Part shown: in pieces, positions 56,901-64,000 of the stretch
Layout of the letters: the number at the start of each line of letters is the position of its first letter
How positions within the stretch are numbered: the stretch's first letter is position 1
Origin: Macrocystis pyrifera
Lineage: Eukaryota; Sar; Phaeophyceae; Laminariales; Laminariaceae
Assembly (NCBI GenBank): GCA_031763025.1
Contig: JASSKH010000020.1
Coordinates: 9,980,528 to 10,044,527, forward strand
Direction: 5' to 3'
DNA length: 64,000 nucleotides
Notes under the pieces: model-generated
Database searches by the model: none
Told to the model about the DNA's origin: nothing
The model's input: the letters and a program-made list of their open reading frames with translations, nothing else
Translations under genes and position numbers: made by a program

Positions 56901-59900
56901 AACAGTAGTATCGATAGGGAAATACATAGGGTTTTGTGTATACCGCAGGTGCTGTTTACTACGGTCCTCTTTAGTATGTGTTGTTTCGCCAGGACACGCA
57001 ACTTGCGTAAGTCAGGCACGCCTCGGGTTTTCATTGCTTCTGTTTGTCGCTTTTAGTGAATACAGAGCGGTGGTTGGGGTGAGCTTTGTGTTTTTTGGTG
57101 AGGACGCGAGGGCCGAGGAGGGAGGACAAATCGTGGTCAACGTGTGAGTCGGCCAGGTTTTACAATGAGCCATGCGTTTGAGATTTTGCCGAAGTTTAGG
57201 CGTTTTGTGTTTCTTGTTCAAGGTTGTGAGTCGCGGCTGATTCATCCGATTAAATCCTGAGCTTCAATTGACGCCGGACCGATCGTGATGTAGACCCTGA
57301 CCTCACCCTGTGAGGTCTTGCGCAGGATCCGCACAGTGCGAATCCCAACCCGGGAACCCCTGTGTTCGATCATGCAGAATACATGGTTCCCACCCAGCAG
57401 CAAGAGATACCGTAGGTCGTTCCTGGTATCAGACAAAATCAGCCACAGAGTTATCCTCTGCCTTGAAATGTCCACAGCGGTAGCGCATGGAGAGGAGATC
57501 TGTGACATGTCAGATGCGTTTTACGATTTGATCAACTTCGGAATGACGGGAAAAATTACCTGCATCACTTTCGTGATTTTTTCACAAAGAAAACCGCTCT
57601 TGTCCCTTTTATGTCGGGGTCGTTTTGTGTACGTATTATTTATAGTATTCATTGCAAACGGTGGTTACCTTCCGGGGGGTTGATATATGTTGTGTCGCTT
57701 TTTAGAGGCTGAATGCCCCCCCCCCCCCCCCCCCTCGCTATCCTAAGAGATAGATGGTGGCCACAGGCGGCCAGACAGGAAGGGGATAAGATTAGCAAGA
57801 AGTTCCTATGTAATATATGGAAACAACGTAGTGAGCGCCCAATTGTTGGAGGTGTCTCTATTAGGAGTAGGAACGGTGCTCCGTCTCGAAAGGGATGCGT
57901 GGTCAATGGTCTGATGACTAAGGCGAGCAGCAAATGAGTACACCCCCTTCGCGCTTGGTGCAAGCAAGCAATGTCTGCCTGGTCGGTGAAAACCCGACAT
58001 GCTCCGTCCCGGCATTGTAGGGGTGCGAGGGTCTATGGCCATACGACTACGGCCATGCATGAGATCGAGTACATCTCTCCTATCGAGTACACACCCCACC
58101 CCCCTTTATGTATTCCTTGGGGCGCTATGTGCTTTTCACTCGAAAATCGAGCACGTACGAAGGTGGATTTTTGTTTGGAATATATTCGATTGCTTTATAT
58201 AGATAGGCTCTGTGGAACTCCGGTTTGGATACGCTGCAGTTTTCGTCGCTTCCTTCTCTCCGACTCACAACCTTCAGCTGTTGGTGCGTAAAAACAAAAA
58301 CAAAAACCGGCACCCCGCCATGTCTAAAAAATCCCAAGCTTCGAGACTCAAGATAGGGGGGGGGTACTAAAACCGAGTATAACGAAACACCTAAAACAAA
58401 AAAACATTTTTCGTGCATCGTCCAGTACCCACCCCATCCCACTAGTGTTTTTTTTTTTTTTTTTTTTCGTATTGTGACCGTTTCAGGGGATGAATTTCGT
58501 GTGCAATCGAATTTCGGGAATTTTCGTATGATCCAGGTCGGTTCTCAGTACCAAAACTCCGTTCAAGTTTATTTTTTGTAGTTAAATAATTTTTTACTGT
58601 CGACCAGGAAGACGTCGCGTTAATTCACACTACGACGTAGCGCAACTTAAGCATTGAAGTAATTGGTTGATTTCCACCAACCCATACCCGACCTATATGG
58701 ACAAAAAACGAGGTTGTACAGCAGTTCGTTGAGGGGGCTACCGTTGGGCTAGCTAGCACCGCCTTTATATTTGAGGCTCCTCGCTTGACCTTAAGGAAGC
58801 TCCAATTTCGGGAATTTTCGTATGATCCAGGTCGGTTCTCAGTACCAAAACTCCGTTCAAGTTTATTTTTTGTAGTTAAATAATTTTTTACTGTCGACCA
58901 GGAAGACGTCGCGTTAATTCACACTACGACGTAGCGCAACTTAAGCATTGAAGTAATTGGTTGATTTCCACCAACCCATACCCGACCTATATGGACAAAA
59001 AACGAGGTTGTACAGCAGTTCGTTGAGGGGGCTACCGTTGGGCTAGCTAGCACCGCCTTTATATTTGAGGCTCCTCGCTTGACCTTAAGGAAGCTCCATA
59101 CCTCAACCCCAAAAACTGATCATGACAGAAGCCGGTAGAGGTGTGACCGGATGGACAATGTTAAGGCCCAAGTTTGTCACGAAGAATAATGTAGAACACT
59201 CTGTGGTACCTGGTACGCCATCGATGTTGGGTTGAGGATTCCGGTCAGTCGTGAATATTTCGGGCAAGAAGTGTGGTGCGTCTTTCTAACGTTAAGCACG
59301 GCGGGTCGGAGCGTCGCAGCACGTTGATTGATTCAGCGCCCTCCTGCCTTTGGGTTCTCCCCTTCGTTTTGGTGGGCCAGGTTGCCGGAGCACCCGCGGC
59401 CGAGCCGGCAGAGCCCGCCGTGGTGGTCGTGCAGCCCATCGCCGCGGCGTTAAAAAATAAGGTGAGCTTGCGTTTTCTCTGTTGCGCGGGGGGGGGACCA
59501 TAGTATATAGGACCAAGTTTTATTGGTGCAAATAGGTAAATATATAGGCTATTGTGTGTACCGTCGGTCCTATTTACTGTGGTCCTCCGTGATAGCGACG
59601 AACGCTGTGGTATATCGTTGTCCTGTGAAACCCCCAATTTGTTCAGCGGCATGGACTCATGTCATTATTCCATCAACTTCACCAACCCATGCCGTACATA
59701 CCTGGTACAAGTGGGGGTATTCGGCAGCCCGCTGTGTTGAGGAGGCCGACGATGACACGCTGTGGTTGTTTTCCTCTTTTGCAATTTTTAACCGTTTCGC
59801 TCTTTCTACCAGTATGCTTCATTACGGCAGAGGGGTATTCTTTTGGGAAGGCCCGTTTTTTTTGTAGGTGCTGGGGACTTCGTATTAGAAAGAAAAAAAC

Positions 59901-60166
59901 AAATCGTTCTGCGCCTGCCGTTTCCCAAAATTGTGTCTGTCCACTTTCTAATACTTTTCAGTTTCGTTTTCAGCTCACTTCGTGTTTCTTGTTGATCCTT
60001 GATGCGACTCGCCGGACACCTCACGGCGCTTCGCGCTTGGTGCAAGCAATGTCCGCCTGGTCGGTGAAAACCCGACATGCTCCGTCCCGGCATTGTAGGG
60101 ATGCGAGGGTCTATGGTCATACGACTACGGCCATGCATGAGATCGAGTATATCTCTCCTATCGAGT

Positions 60167-60228
<62 letters not shown>

Positions 60229-62929
60229 ACCCTCACACGCAGTCAGGCTCACTTTCGCCTTGTTCACTTCCGCGTTGACTTTCGCTTTCCATTTAACTGT
60301 CGGCGTTACTCGCGCTTTCACGTGACACCTGCGCCACCTCTCCCAGCATCTTTGTACGATACCGACGCTGAAGCCCCCGCCTCTCTCCTTCTCCCTCACC
60401 CTCTATGACGTATTTCTTTCGCCTTCGCTTTGATTTTCACTTTTCACTTCTACCTCCCCGATCTTTGTCACTTTGATTTTCGACCGACCGACCTTTCCAC
60501 GTCGAATTCACGTCACTCCGACGTTGGCTTTTATCTTCTCTCTCGCTTTCACATCCGCTCTAAATGTCATTCTCGCTTTCGTTACATTTCTTTGATGGTT
60601 ACGGTGTATTCTCTTTTTAACTCCTACTGGTACCCTTTTTGAAGATGGCGAAAGGAGACCTTTTGACTTTCGACTTCGACTTTCGCTTTGGCTTCGATTC
60701 TTAACCCCCATCTTTGTTCCCACTTTCACTTTCGTGTCCGCTTCCGTGGTCAGTTTCACTTTCGAAGCAGCGGTGACATTCACCGTTACTTTTTTTCCCT
60801 TCATGTTCCACTTCCGCCTTTACTTTTTATACCAGTTTCGCGGTTGTGTTCGCCTGTTATTCCAATCTCGTTCATTATAGCTTGACCATCTCGCTACGTA
60901 CCTTGGGTTGTCGACGCTGATGCCTGTACAGGCTTTTTTTTTTTTTTTCTTTTCTTTTTTTCCCTGCCACTTGGACCCAAATATCACTTTTACATATCGT
61001 TTACGAATTCTCCCTCGCCGTCACCCATACTTTTCGATTCACTTCCGCTTTCAGCTGTTTCATTCACTTTCACTGCTGTTGCTGTTGTTGTTGTTGCTCT
61101 TTTTTTTTTTTTCTCAATCCTCCGGCGGATCGGTAAAAACAAACCTTAAGCTCACCACACTTCCACGTGCTCTTCGGCTTGCGGTTTCGCTTTATAATAT
61201 ACAGTAGTTCTCTTCACATTTAGTTTCAGTATTATTATCCCTTTTTTTTCATGCGCTTGACCCCTGCGCCTTTTCTCGCAACGCTGTCTGCGCCGACGAA
61301 TAAAAGAACTGCGTTCTCGTACGCTTTTCCTTTCCCGTCTTTTTTTTTTTTTTTTTTTTTTTTTTCCCTTTCCCCCTTTTTTTTTCAGCCCCCCCCACCC
61401 CCCCCCCCTTGCGCTCTGAATTTCATGGTGGCTTTCACTTTAGTTTTGACTTTCGCGGCTACCGTTTTCGTCACTTAACCTTTCGCGTCCACTGGTCGTT
61501 TTTGGTATCTGTCGCATGCGCGTTCGCCTTCCTTTTCAATGTTGCTTTCACGGTTACTTTTTGCTAGTAGGGTGGACCATATTAAATACCGGGACCTACG
61601 GTACACACAAAAACCTACCATGGTATACATTTTACCCTTTATATTTTGTAACAATATTTTGTCCTATTTGCTATGGTCCCCCGGAATATTTCATTCAACT
61701 CGACTTTGGCGTTCTTCAAAAGTGACTGTCGAGTTCGCTTCGCTTTTGGTTTCACGTCTTGCCTTCGCGGCCGCCTTCCATTTTGCTTTCGCTTTCGCTT
61801 TCATTTTTGTTTCTTATGTCGCTTCCTTTTTCGCGTTGCTTTAGATTTCAATTTCACTTTGAATGTGACTTGACACTTGCGCCGGCTTCCGCAAGTGCAT
61901 TGCACTTGAGTCTGGACATGGGCATAAACCTCGAGCTTTAGCTATATATTGATCTTGAAGTTGCGTTTGAACTTGAACGTACAATTGAGAACGTAAACTT
62001 GTGATTTCAAGGTGAACTTACGAGGAAAATTATATAAGACTGAACTTTTGAAGGAACCTTAAACGTGTACTTCCGACCTACAGCAATTTCGGGTGATGCA
62101 GTATTGAAGTTGAACTTGAGGTTGAGCATTAACGAAAACGAAAGTGGAACATTGAACTTTATTAAGAGCATGAACTTGATCTTGATCATGAACACGAAAT
62201 CCGGGCTGAAGTTTAAGTTGAAGTTGAAGTTGACTTTTCCGTGAATATTCATTTTTTTGCGTTAGTTGAAATCTTGCTTTTTTTTTTTTTTTTGTAGTTC
62301 AGATCGAACACTATTGTGTTACCAGGTACCTGCGTCGACTGCGACACCCACACACATTTCTTTTCTACTTTAGCTGGAGAACTGACAACTTATCCGCTGG
62401 CGCTAAAGCCGAGTGATGGAGCGATGAAGACGGTCTAGTGAGGGAGAGATTGAATAGATTTCAGCTCGAACTTGGGGTCAACGCTGAACTTGAATTTTGG
62501 GTCAAACTTAAAGATTGAAGGCGTAGTTGCAGTTGAAGTTTTGAAACTAGAGTTGAAGTTGAATTATTGAACTTGATACTTGTACATATGTACCTGATTT
62601 GATTTTGGCCGTTGAAGTTGGTATCTGTGTCGCCTCTGCAATGTTCTCTTGCGACGGTCCACGCGGCTGTTTCATTGGCACAGGAAGCAAAAGAGCTCCT
62701 GTCTAGTTTGAATTCGCACTTGAAGTTTTTGTATCATACCATGCGCCGCTCCAACGAACGAACGAACGTCCCGTCGACATCCATGCCGCTTTTTATCATT
62801 GCAAGGGGAAGAAAAAGAGCTCTTCCGCTGGCGCTAAGCCCAACAGTGCGGCGATGAAGGCGGCCAAGAGAGGCGGCGGAGAAAGAGGCCAAGAAAAAAA
62901 AGAAGAGGGATAAGAAGAACTTCAACCAG
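47927..62929 (+). CDS. Gene B: acidic/Lys-rich low-complexity protein, unidentified
   Basis: Gene-level entry. Nine exons: 47927-47989, 48759-48910, 50917-51094, 52490-52552, 52731-52859, 53860-53920, 56399-56592, 59381-59461, 62806-62929. All introns are GT-AG. Phases are 0,2,0,0,0,1,0,0 and agree at every junction. Protein order: an N-terminus with SWADDTDSDVDE; a hydrophobic-mixed segment DWANIQLELTKPVVYQ; an S/A linker and a second SWADSDTESDVDD with poly-(Ser-Glu); EIEDFVDPPVPS; an acidic stretch; the helix LSKKERK-ALKQKQLDDLDALL; a Gly/Ala-rich and K8 tract; an Ala/Pro/Val segment; and a Lys-rich end. It looks like an intrinsically disordered nuclear/RNA-associated protein, but that is inference from composition. 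The stop codon was not found. Confidence 0.72.
47990..48260. repeat. GGTT(C/G)-word array in intron 1
   Basis: gggttgggttttgtc and ggttgggttcggttgcg words. No coding. Confidence 0.6.
48759..48910 (+). CDS. Gene B exon 2
   Basis: Encodes IVLYSTADWANIQLELTKPV then VYQNMRSLPLQQHNKVLLPF and SRTDLVLERM plus two bases. Acceptor is T21-CAG, donor AG|gtgcgg. Best coding segment in the region; it could also belong to a separate gene overlapping this locus. Confidence 0.75.
49250..49520 (+). repeat. Diverged duplicate of 48340-48520
   Basis: Both contain a gaagtgc/gaagccg, tggcttccaa and aaaca(c/g) series in the same order. Confidence 0.35.
49828..49926 (-). mobile_element. LB fragment bracketed by G-runs
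   Basis: G13 (49828-49840), LB 3' end reading tactcgatctcatgcattgc, then G13 (49914-49926). On the minus strand this is C-tract, truncated LB, C-tail. Confidence 0.75.
50030..50900. repeat. CCGAAAC / AACCAAAAC word array in intron 2
   Basis: Strand-biased words such as aaaccgaaac and ccaaaaccg, with ttgttcttgtt-type blocks of the complementary composition. Confidence 0.65.
50917..51094 (+). CDS. Gene B exon 3
   Basis: SAKSTSAAAGRKGMTSWADS then DTESDVDDTPPPPKKLDAFG and poly-(ESES)EGEEEDESE. Donor GAG|gtcagt. The acceptor is chosen by phase (ggggagag); it lacks a pyrimidine tract, and an ATG in this exon could be an alternative start. Confidence 0.72.
51143..51370 (-). mobile_element. Family F poly(A)-tailed retroposon
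   Basis: On minus: cgtggaagtgtgctgagctt through cgccggaggatg and A24. Inserted just inside intron 3. Confidence 0.65.
51391..51552 (+). CDS. Unplaced open frame in intron 3
   Basis: SHLSRVVWDLRELTHYRKNR then GYEAFPPDLVRLRSTLPVGA and FCWEDERE; ends GAA|gtgagg in phase 0. Strongly protein-like. Could be a gene B cassette exon or a captured fragment. Confidence 0.35.
51630..52075 (+). pseudogene. Relics of exon 3's 3' end and donor
   Basis: Two further copies of the exon 3 end plus intron start: gaggacggaaataaagtcag (51650) and gagcgagtcggagagcg (51965). Each is followed by a cagtgtactgggtactgagc-like sequence matching that after the real donor. The 51799-51907 M1 lies between them. Confidence 0.65.
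51799..51907 (-). mobile_element. M1 MITE
   Basis: Ends tattacggggg and cccccgtaata, in intron 3. Confidence 0.9.
52490..52552 (+). CDS. Gene B exon 4
   Basis: LKTPAGEIEDFVDPPVPSVC then L; acceptor tatatactgtag, donor TTG|gtacgg. Confidence 0.7.
52731..52859 (+). CDS. Gene B exon 5
   Basis: DERQPSAADGGVVEGDAVEE, then GALTGEDASKILNLSKKERK. Acceptor actcgagcag, donor AAG|gtgaga. Diverged intronic echoes of its gtggagagtgatgcg sequence follow at 52900 and 53050. Confidence 0.82.
53860..53920 (+). CDS. Gene B exon 6
   Basis: ALKQKQLDDLDALLGEFGVE plus one base; acceptor cgcggttgcag, donor AAG|gtgaaa. Confidence 0.85.
54070..54200. repeat. CCACCC / CCGACC word array
   Basis: Strand-biased C-rich words preceding a C24 run. 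Confidence 0.5.
54201..54405 (+). mobile_element. LB fragment inserted in C24
   Basis: C24 (54201-54224), then acccttcatgcgactcgcc and LB to cgagtacaccccg. 5' truncation falls at a C-rich site (caccc) in LB, suggesting microhomology. Confidence 0.75.
54410..54625. repeat. CCAACC / CCCACC word array
   Basis: accaaaccgaaccg and caacccctcccc words. No gene. Confidence 0.5.
54640..54880 (+). mobile_element. LB retroposon
   Basis: Starts near atgcaagaaaatccgcctc, includes the whole central region, ends gataatgaatac-C8. Confidence 0.75.
55139..55247 (+). mobile_element. M1 MITE
   Basis: GTTAAC/GTTAAT subfamily with clean ends. Confidence 0.9.
55640..56290. repeat. Degenerate minisatellite in intron 6
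   Basis: Units of about 34-40 bp such as agttggcttacttcgccacc and caactgatgagctag, about 16 in all. Confidence 0.8.
56399..56592 (+). CDS. Gene B exon 7
   Basis: VPDELAEAADGTGGG, a Gly/Ala tract, then K8-DKKAEEGGDASAK. Its first two bases complete the Val codon begun in exon 6. Donor AAG|gtgagc. Confidence 0.82.
56645..56735 (+). mobile_element. M2 copy
   Basis: accgcagtcccgtttcgggg and ccaaatcagggctgcag arms. Confidence 0.65.
56858..56975 (-). mobile_element. M1 MITE
   Basis: Diverged; interior gttacaacagtagtatcg replaces gttagtaaaaa. Confidence 0.75.
57240..57500 (+). repeat. Dispersed family H, diverged
   Basis: aggatccgcacagtgcg, acccgggaaccc and gatcatgcagaat in family order. Confidence 0.45.
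57716..57945 (+). mobile_element. L5: L-family 3' end inserted in C19
   Basis: C19 (57716-57734), then tcgctatcctaagagatag and L to AAATGAGTACACCCCC. The frame RWWPQAARQEGDKISKKF through NGAPSRKGC is still open. Confidence 0.8.
57946..58105 (+). mobile_element. LB fragment joined to the L5 C-tail
   Basis: ccccc|ttcgcgcttggtgcaag junction. Ends tcgagtacacaccccacc. Confidence 0.8.
58510..59097. repeat. 294-bp direct tandem duplication
   Basis: 58510-58803 and 58804-59097 appear identical by eye. Each ends with the family E pair gaggctcctcgcttgacc / aaggaagctcc. Confidence 0.9.
59381..59461 (+). CDS. Gene B exon 8
   Basis: VAGAPAAEPAEPAVVVVQPI then AAALKNK; acceptor ttggtgggccag, donor AAG|gtgagc. 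Confidence 0.82.
59488..59594 (-). mobile_element. M1 MITE
   Basis: Left end is a G9 run before accatag; right end cctccgtgata. Confidence 0.8.
59995..60228 (+). mobile_element. LB fragment with C61 tail
   Basis: tgatgcgactcgccggac to tatcgagta, then 61 C (60168-60228). Confidence 0.85.
61100..61215 (-). mobile_element. Family F fragment
   Basis: tcctccggcggatcggtaaa and agctcaccacacttccacgtg next to T13; poly(A) end on the minus strand. Confidence 0.6.
61567..61688 (+). mobile_element. M1 MITE with two micro-insertions
   Basis: aaacctaccatggtatac (TA to TACCATGGTA) and aaataccgggacc versus the usual aaataggacc. Confidence 0.8.
61890..62600. repeat. GAACTT / GAAGTT word array in intron 8
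   Basis: gaacttgaacgt, gaagttgaagttgaag and similar hexamer words. Composition is the reverse of the preceding CTTTCG array. Confidence 0.7.
62380..62445 (+). pseudogene. Relic of gene B exon 9
   Basis: ccgctggcgctaaagccgag and agcgatgaagacgg match the functional exon 9 (ccgctggcgctaagcccaac, gcgatgaaggcgg), with an in-frame stop. Confidence 0.6.
62806..62929 (+). CDS. Gene B exon 9 with apparent +1 frameshift
   Basis: Enters as GKKKSSSAGAKPNSAAMKAA in phase 0. Read straight on it reaches a stop at GQEKKEEG. From about 62873 the next frame reads AAEKEAKKKKKRDKKNFNQ, which fits the protein's composition, as if one extra G is present. End CAG|gtccca is an unusual donor, so the 3' boundary is uncertain. 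Confidence 0.65.
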
Positions 62930-63890
62930 GTCCCACGATTTTTTTTTTTCCGTTTTCGTTCAGTTGTGTGAGGTGTAAAAAAGCCACCTCAGCTGTCAAG
63001 CCGCAAATTTTGTTGATGAAGTGTCGTCGCAGCTCGCTCCCCGCCTATGTAGTATACCGTGCACATTTTCATCTACGTGCGCGAAATCTACAAGTATCGC
63101 TTGAGTGGCTTGTGACATTCATGTTGAGCTATAAGGCCTTGCCGTAAACGATTCATGTTGAGCTGCAAGGCCTTGCCGTGAACGTCGGGCGATGAAATAA
63201 AAATGTGCCATGCCATGTACCAGGTGTATGATACTTGACACGAATAACGGTTCCTGCTGCTCGATTTATTGTTGGTGTTTTCGCCTGCTGAATACCGGGC
63301 AAGTTTCTACATGACGTCCCCCGTCGTCCGTTTACGACGGCGTGGTTGGGACCACCGTGGCCACCGTAGGTCGACAAGAAGGTTTTCCTTTGCGTCGTGT
63401 GATGGCGTGATCACCCCACACTACGTCCACGAGGTTGTGAGGTCGACGACCCTCTCCCCTACTCAAAATGTTTTTCTCAAGCAAAAGCAGCGTTGTTTTT
63501 GCACCAGGGGGCGCGTGTTGGGCCGGTTCGGTGGTCGATAGTAGTTCCGTTCTTTCGTGAAGGCCGCCAAGGTGCTCGGACACCAAGGTACTCGGGTTTC
63601 CAAGCTTGCGCCGGATACCTTTTTTTTTTTTTTTTTTTTTTTTTTTGTACCGTACGCAATATGGCGCAAGCACGCCAACCTGGAGCTCTATCTGATTTTC
63701 GTTGGGACAAGTACAGTGCAGTACAGCTTTTCACGATTTTCGCGAGCTGCCCCATACGTCGGCCGCGGTGAGTTGTTACATTCTTCGTGAAGGCTACGTA
63801 CAACTCCGGACGGAGATATAATCGATAGTTGAACTCTGAGGGTAATATTCAATGTGGCTTGTATCCTTGGCCAGAGTCGTATGCAAAATC
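62930..63890. other. No gene seen
   Basis: Contains a ~38-bp tandem duplication, ttcatgttgagct...aaggccttgccgt (63118 and 63152), and a T22 run at 63621. Further gene B exons may lie here, but none is clear. Confidence 0.35.
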
Positions 63891-63892
63891 CG

Positions 63893-63970
63893 GCGTCCCC
63901 GGTGGCTTGGTAGGTGGTCCGCGTGCCTATCAAGATCAATTTCGTGGGTTCGAGTCTCACCGAGTGCATG
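63893..63970 (+). tRNA. tRNA-like sequence (pseudo-tRNA or SINE head)
   Basis: A-box-like TGGCTTGGTAGG (63903) and B-box-like GGTTCGAGTCT (63947) at tRNA-like spacing. The T-arm GTGGG/CTCAC pairs with a 7-nt loop. The expected acceptor stem does not pair (3' CGAGTGC has no partner upstream), so a functional tRNA is unlikely. Confidence 0.35.
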
Positions 63971-64000
63971 CCATGCTCGTAGAGACTTTTTCTTGCGTGA

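Larger units (their letters stand above)
60240..61880 (+). repeat. CTTTCG/CTTTCAC word array in intron 8
   Basis: Pyrimidine-rich strand-biased words (gactttcgctttcc, tcgctttcacttt) over ~1.6 kb, interrupted by family F (61100-61215, minus) and M1 (61567-61688). No coding. Confidence 0.75.

Noticed and set aside
59659-60408. 249-codon plus-strand ORF
   Set aside because: Passes through an LB retroposon and its C61 tail; the apparent protein is a chance concatenation in gene B intron 8.

Overview
This is eukaryotic nuclear DNA. The coding signal consists of short, GC-rich exons bounded by GT-AG introns of 0.3 to 3.3 kb. Dense repeats fill the rest: homopolymers, triplet repeats, degenerate microsatellites, MITEs and decayed non-LTR retroelements. 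I see no operons, Shine-Dalgarno sites or bacterial-style gene packing. The look is that of a large-genome protist. A stramenopile or brown-alga-like host is my best guess, but that is weak inference from gene and intron style, not from a diagnostic gene.

Gene A runs leftward from about 15958 and off the left edge. Ten exons (15860-15958, 14077-14215, 13571-13606, 12192-12274, 11809-11929, 9464-9547, 9099-9161, 6664-6773, 4815-4917, 74-222) encode a charged, mostly helical protein that I cannot name. Reading-frame phase matches at every junction I could test from 14215 leftward. One link, 15860 to 14215, does not match and implies a missing exon. Gene B runs rightward from 47927 to at least 62929 in nine phase-consistent exons. 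It encodes an acidic, Lys-rich, low-complexity protein with a twice-used SWAD..T.SDVD motif, a central SKKERK-ALKQKQLDDLDALL helix and a Lys-rich C-terminal region. Its last visible exon carries an apparent one-base frameshift. Between them lie a CCHC zinc-knuckle polyQ ORF (27315), a poly-Ser/Ala exon (25432-25712), a likely first exon on the minus strand (30658-30768), and several weaker ORFs.

Repeats dominate. Family M1 is a roughly 110-bp TA-flanked MITE (TATTACGGGGG...CCCCCGTAATA) with about 35 copies. M2 is a roughly 85-bp near-palindrome (GCAGTCCCGTTT...AAACGGGACTGC). M3 has termini like GGGCCCATCTTAACGG. Family L is a non-LTR retroelement with a recognisable RT piece. L and the short families LB and LC end in poly(C), not poly(A); L and LB share the end AATGAGTAC-C(n). 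5'-truncated copies are joined head to tail through C-tracts, giving runs of up to 86 C/G. A separate family F ends in poly(A). Introns of gene B and some intergenic stretches are filled by quasi-periodic short-word arrays (CTTTCG, GAAGTT, CCGAAAC, GACCCG, CACCGC, GGTACCC).

The observations most worth following are the poly(C)-tailed, C-tract-chained retroelements; the large excess of the 9-mer TACC(A/T)GGTA and clean TA-flanked micro-insertions seen by comparing M1 copies; exon relics inside gene B introns; and a 127-bp-arm palindrome inside the zinc-knuckle ORF.
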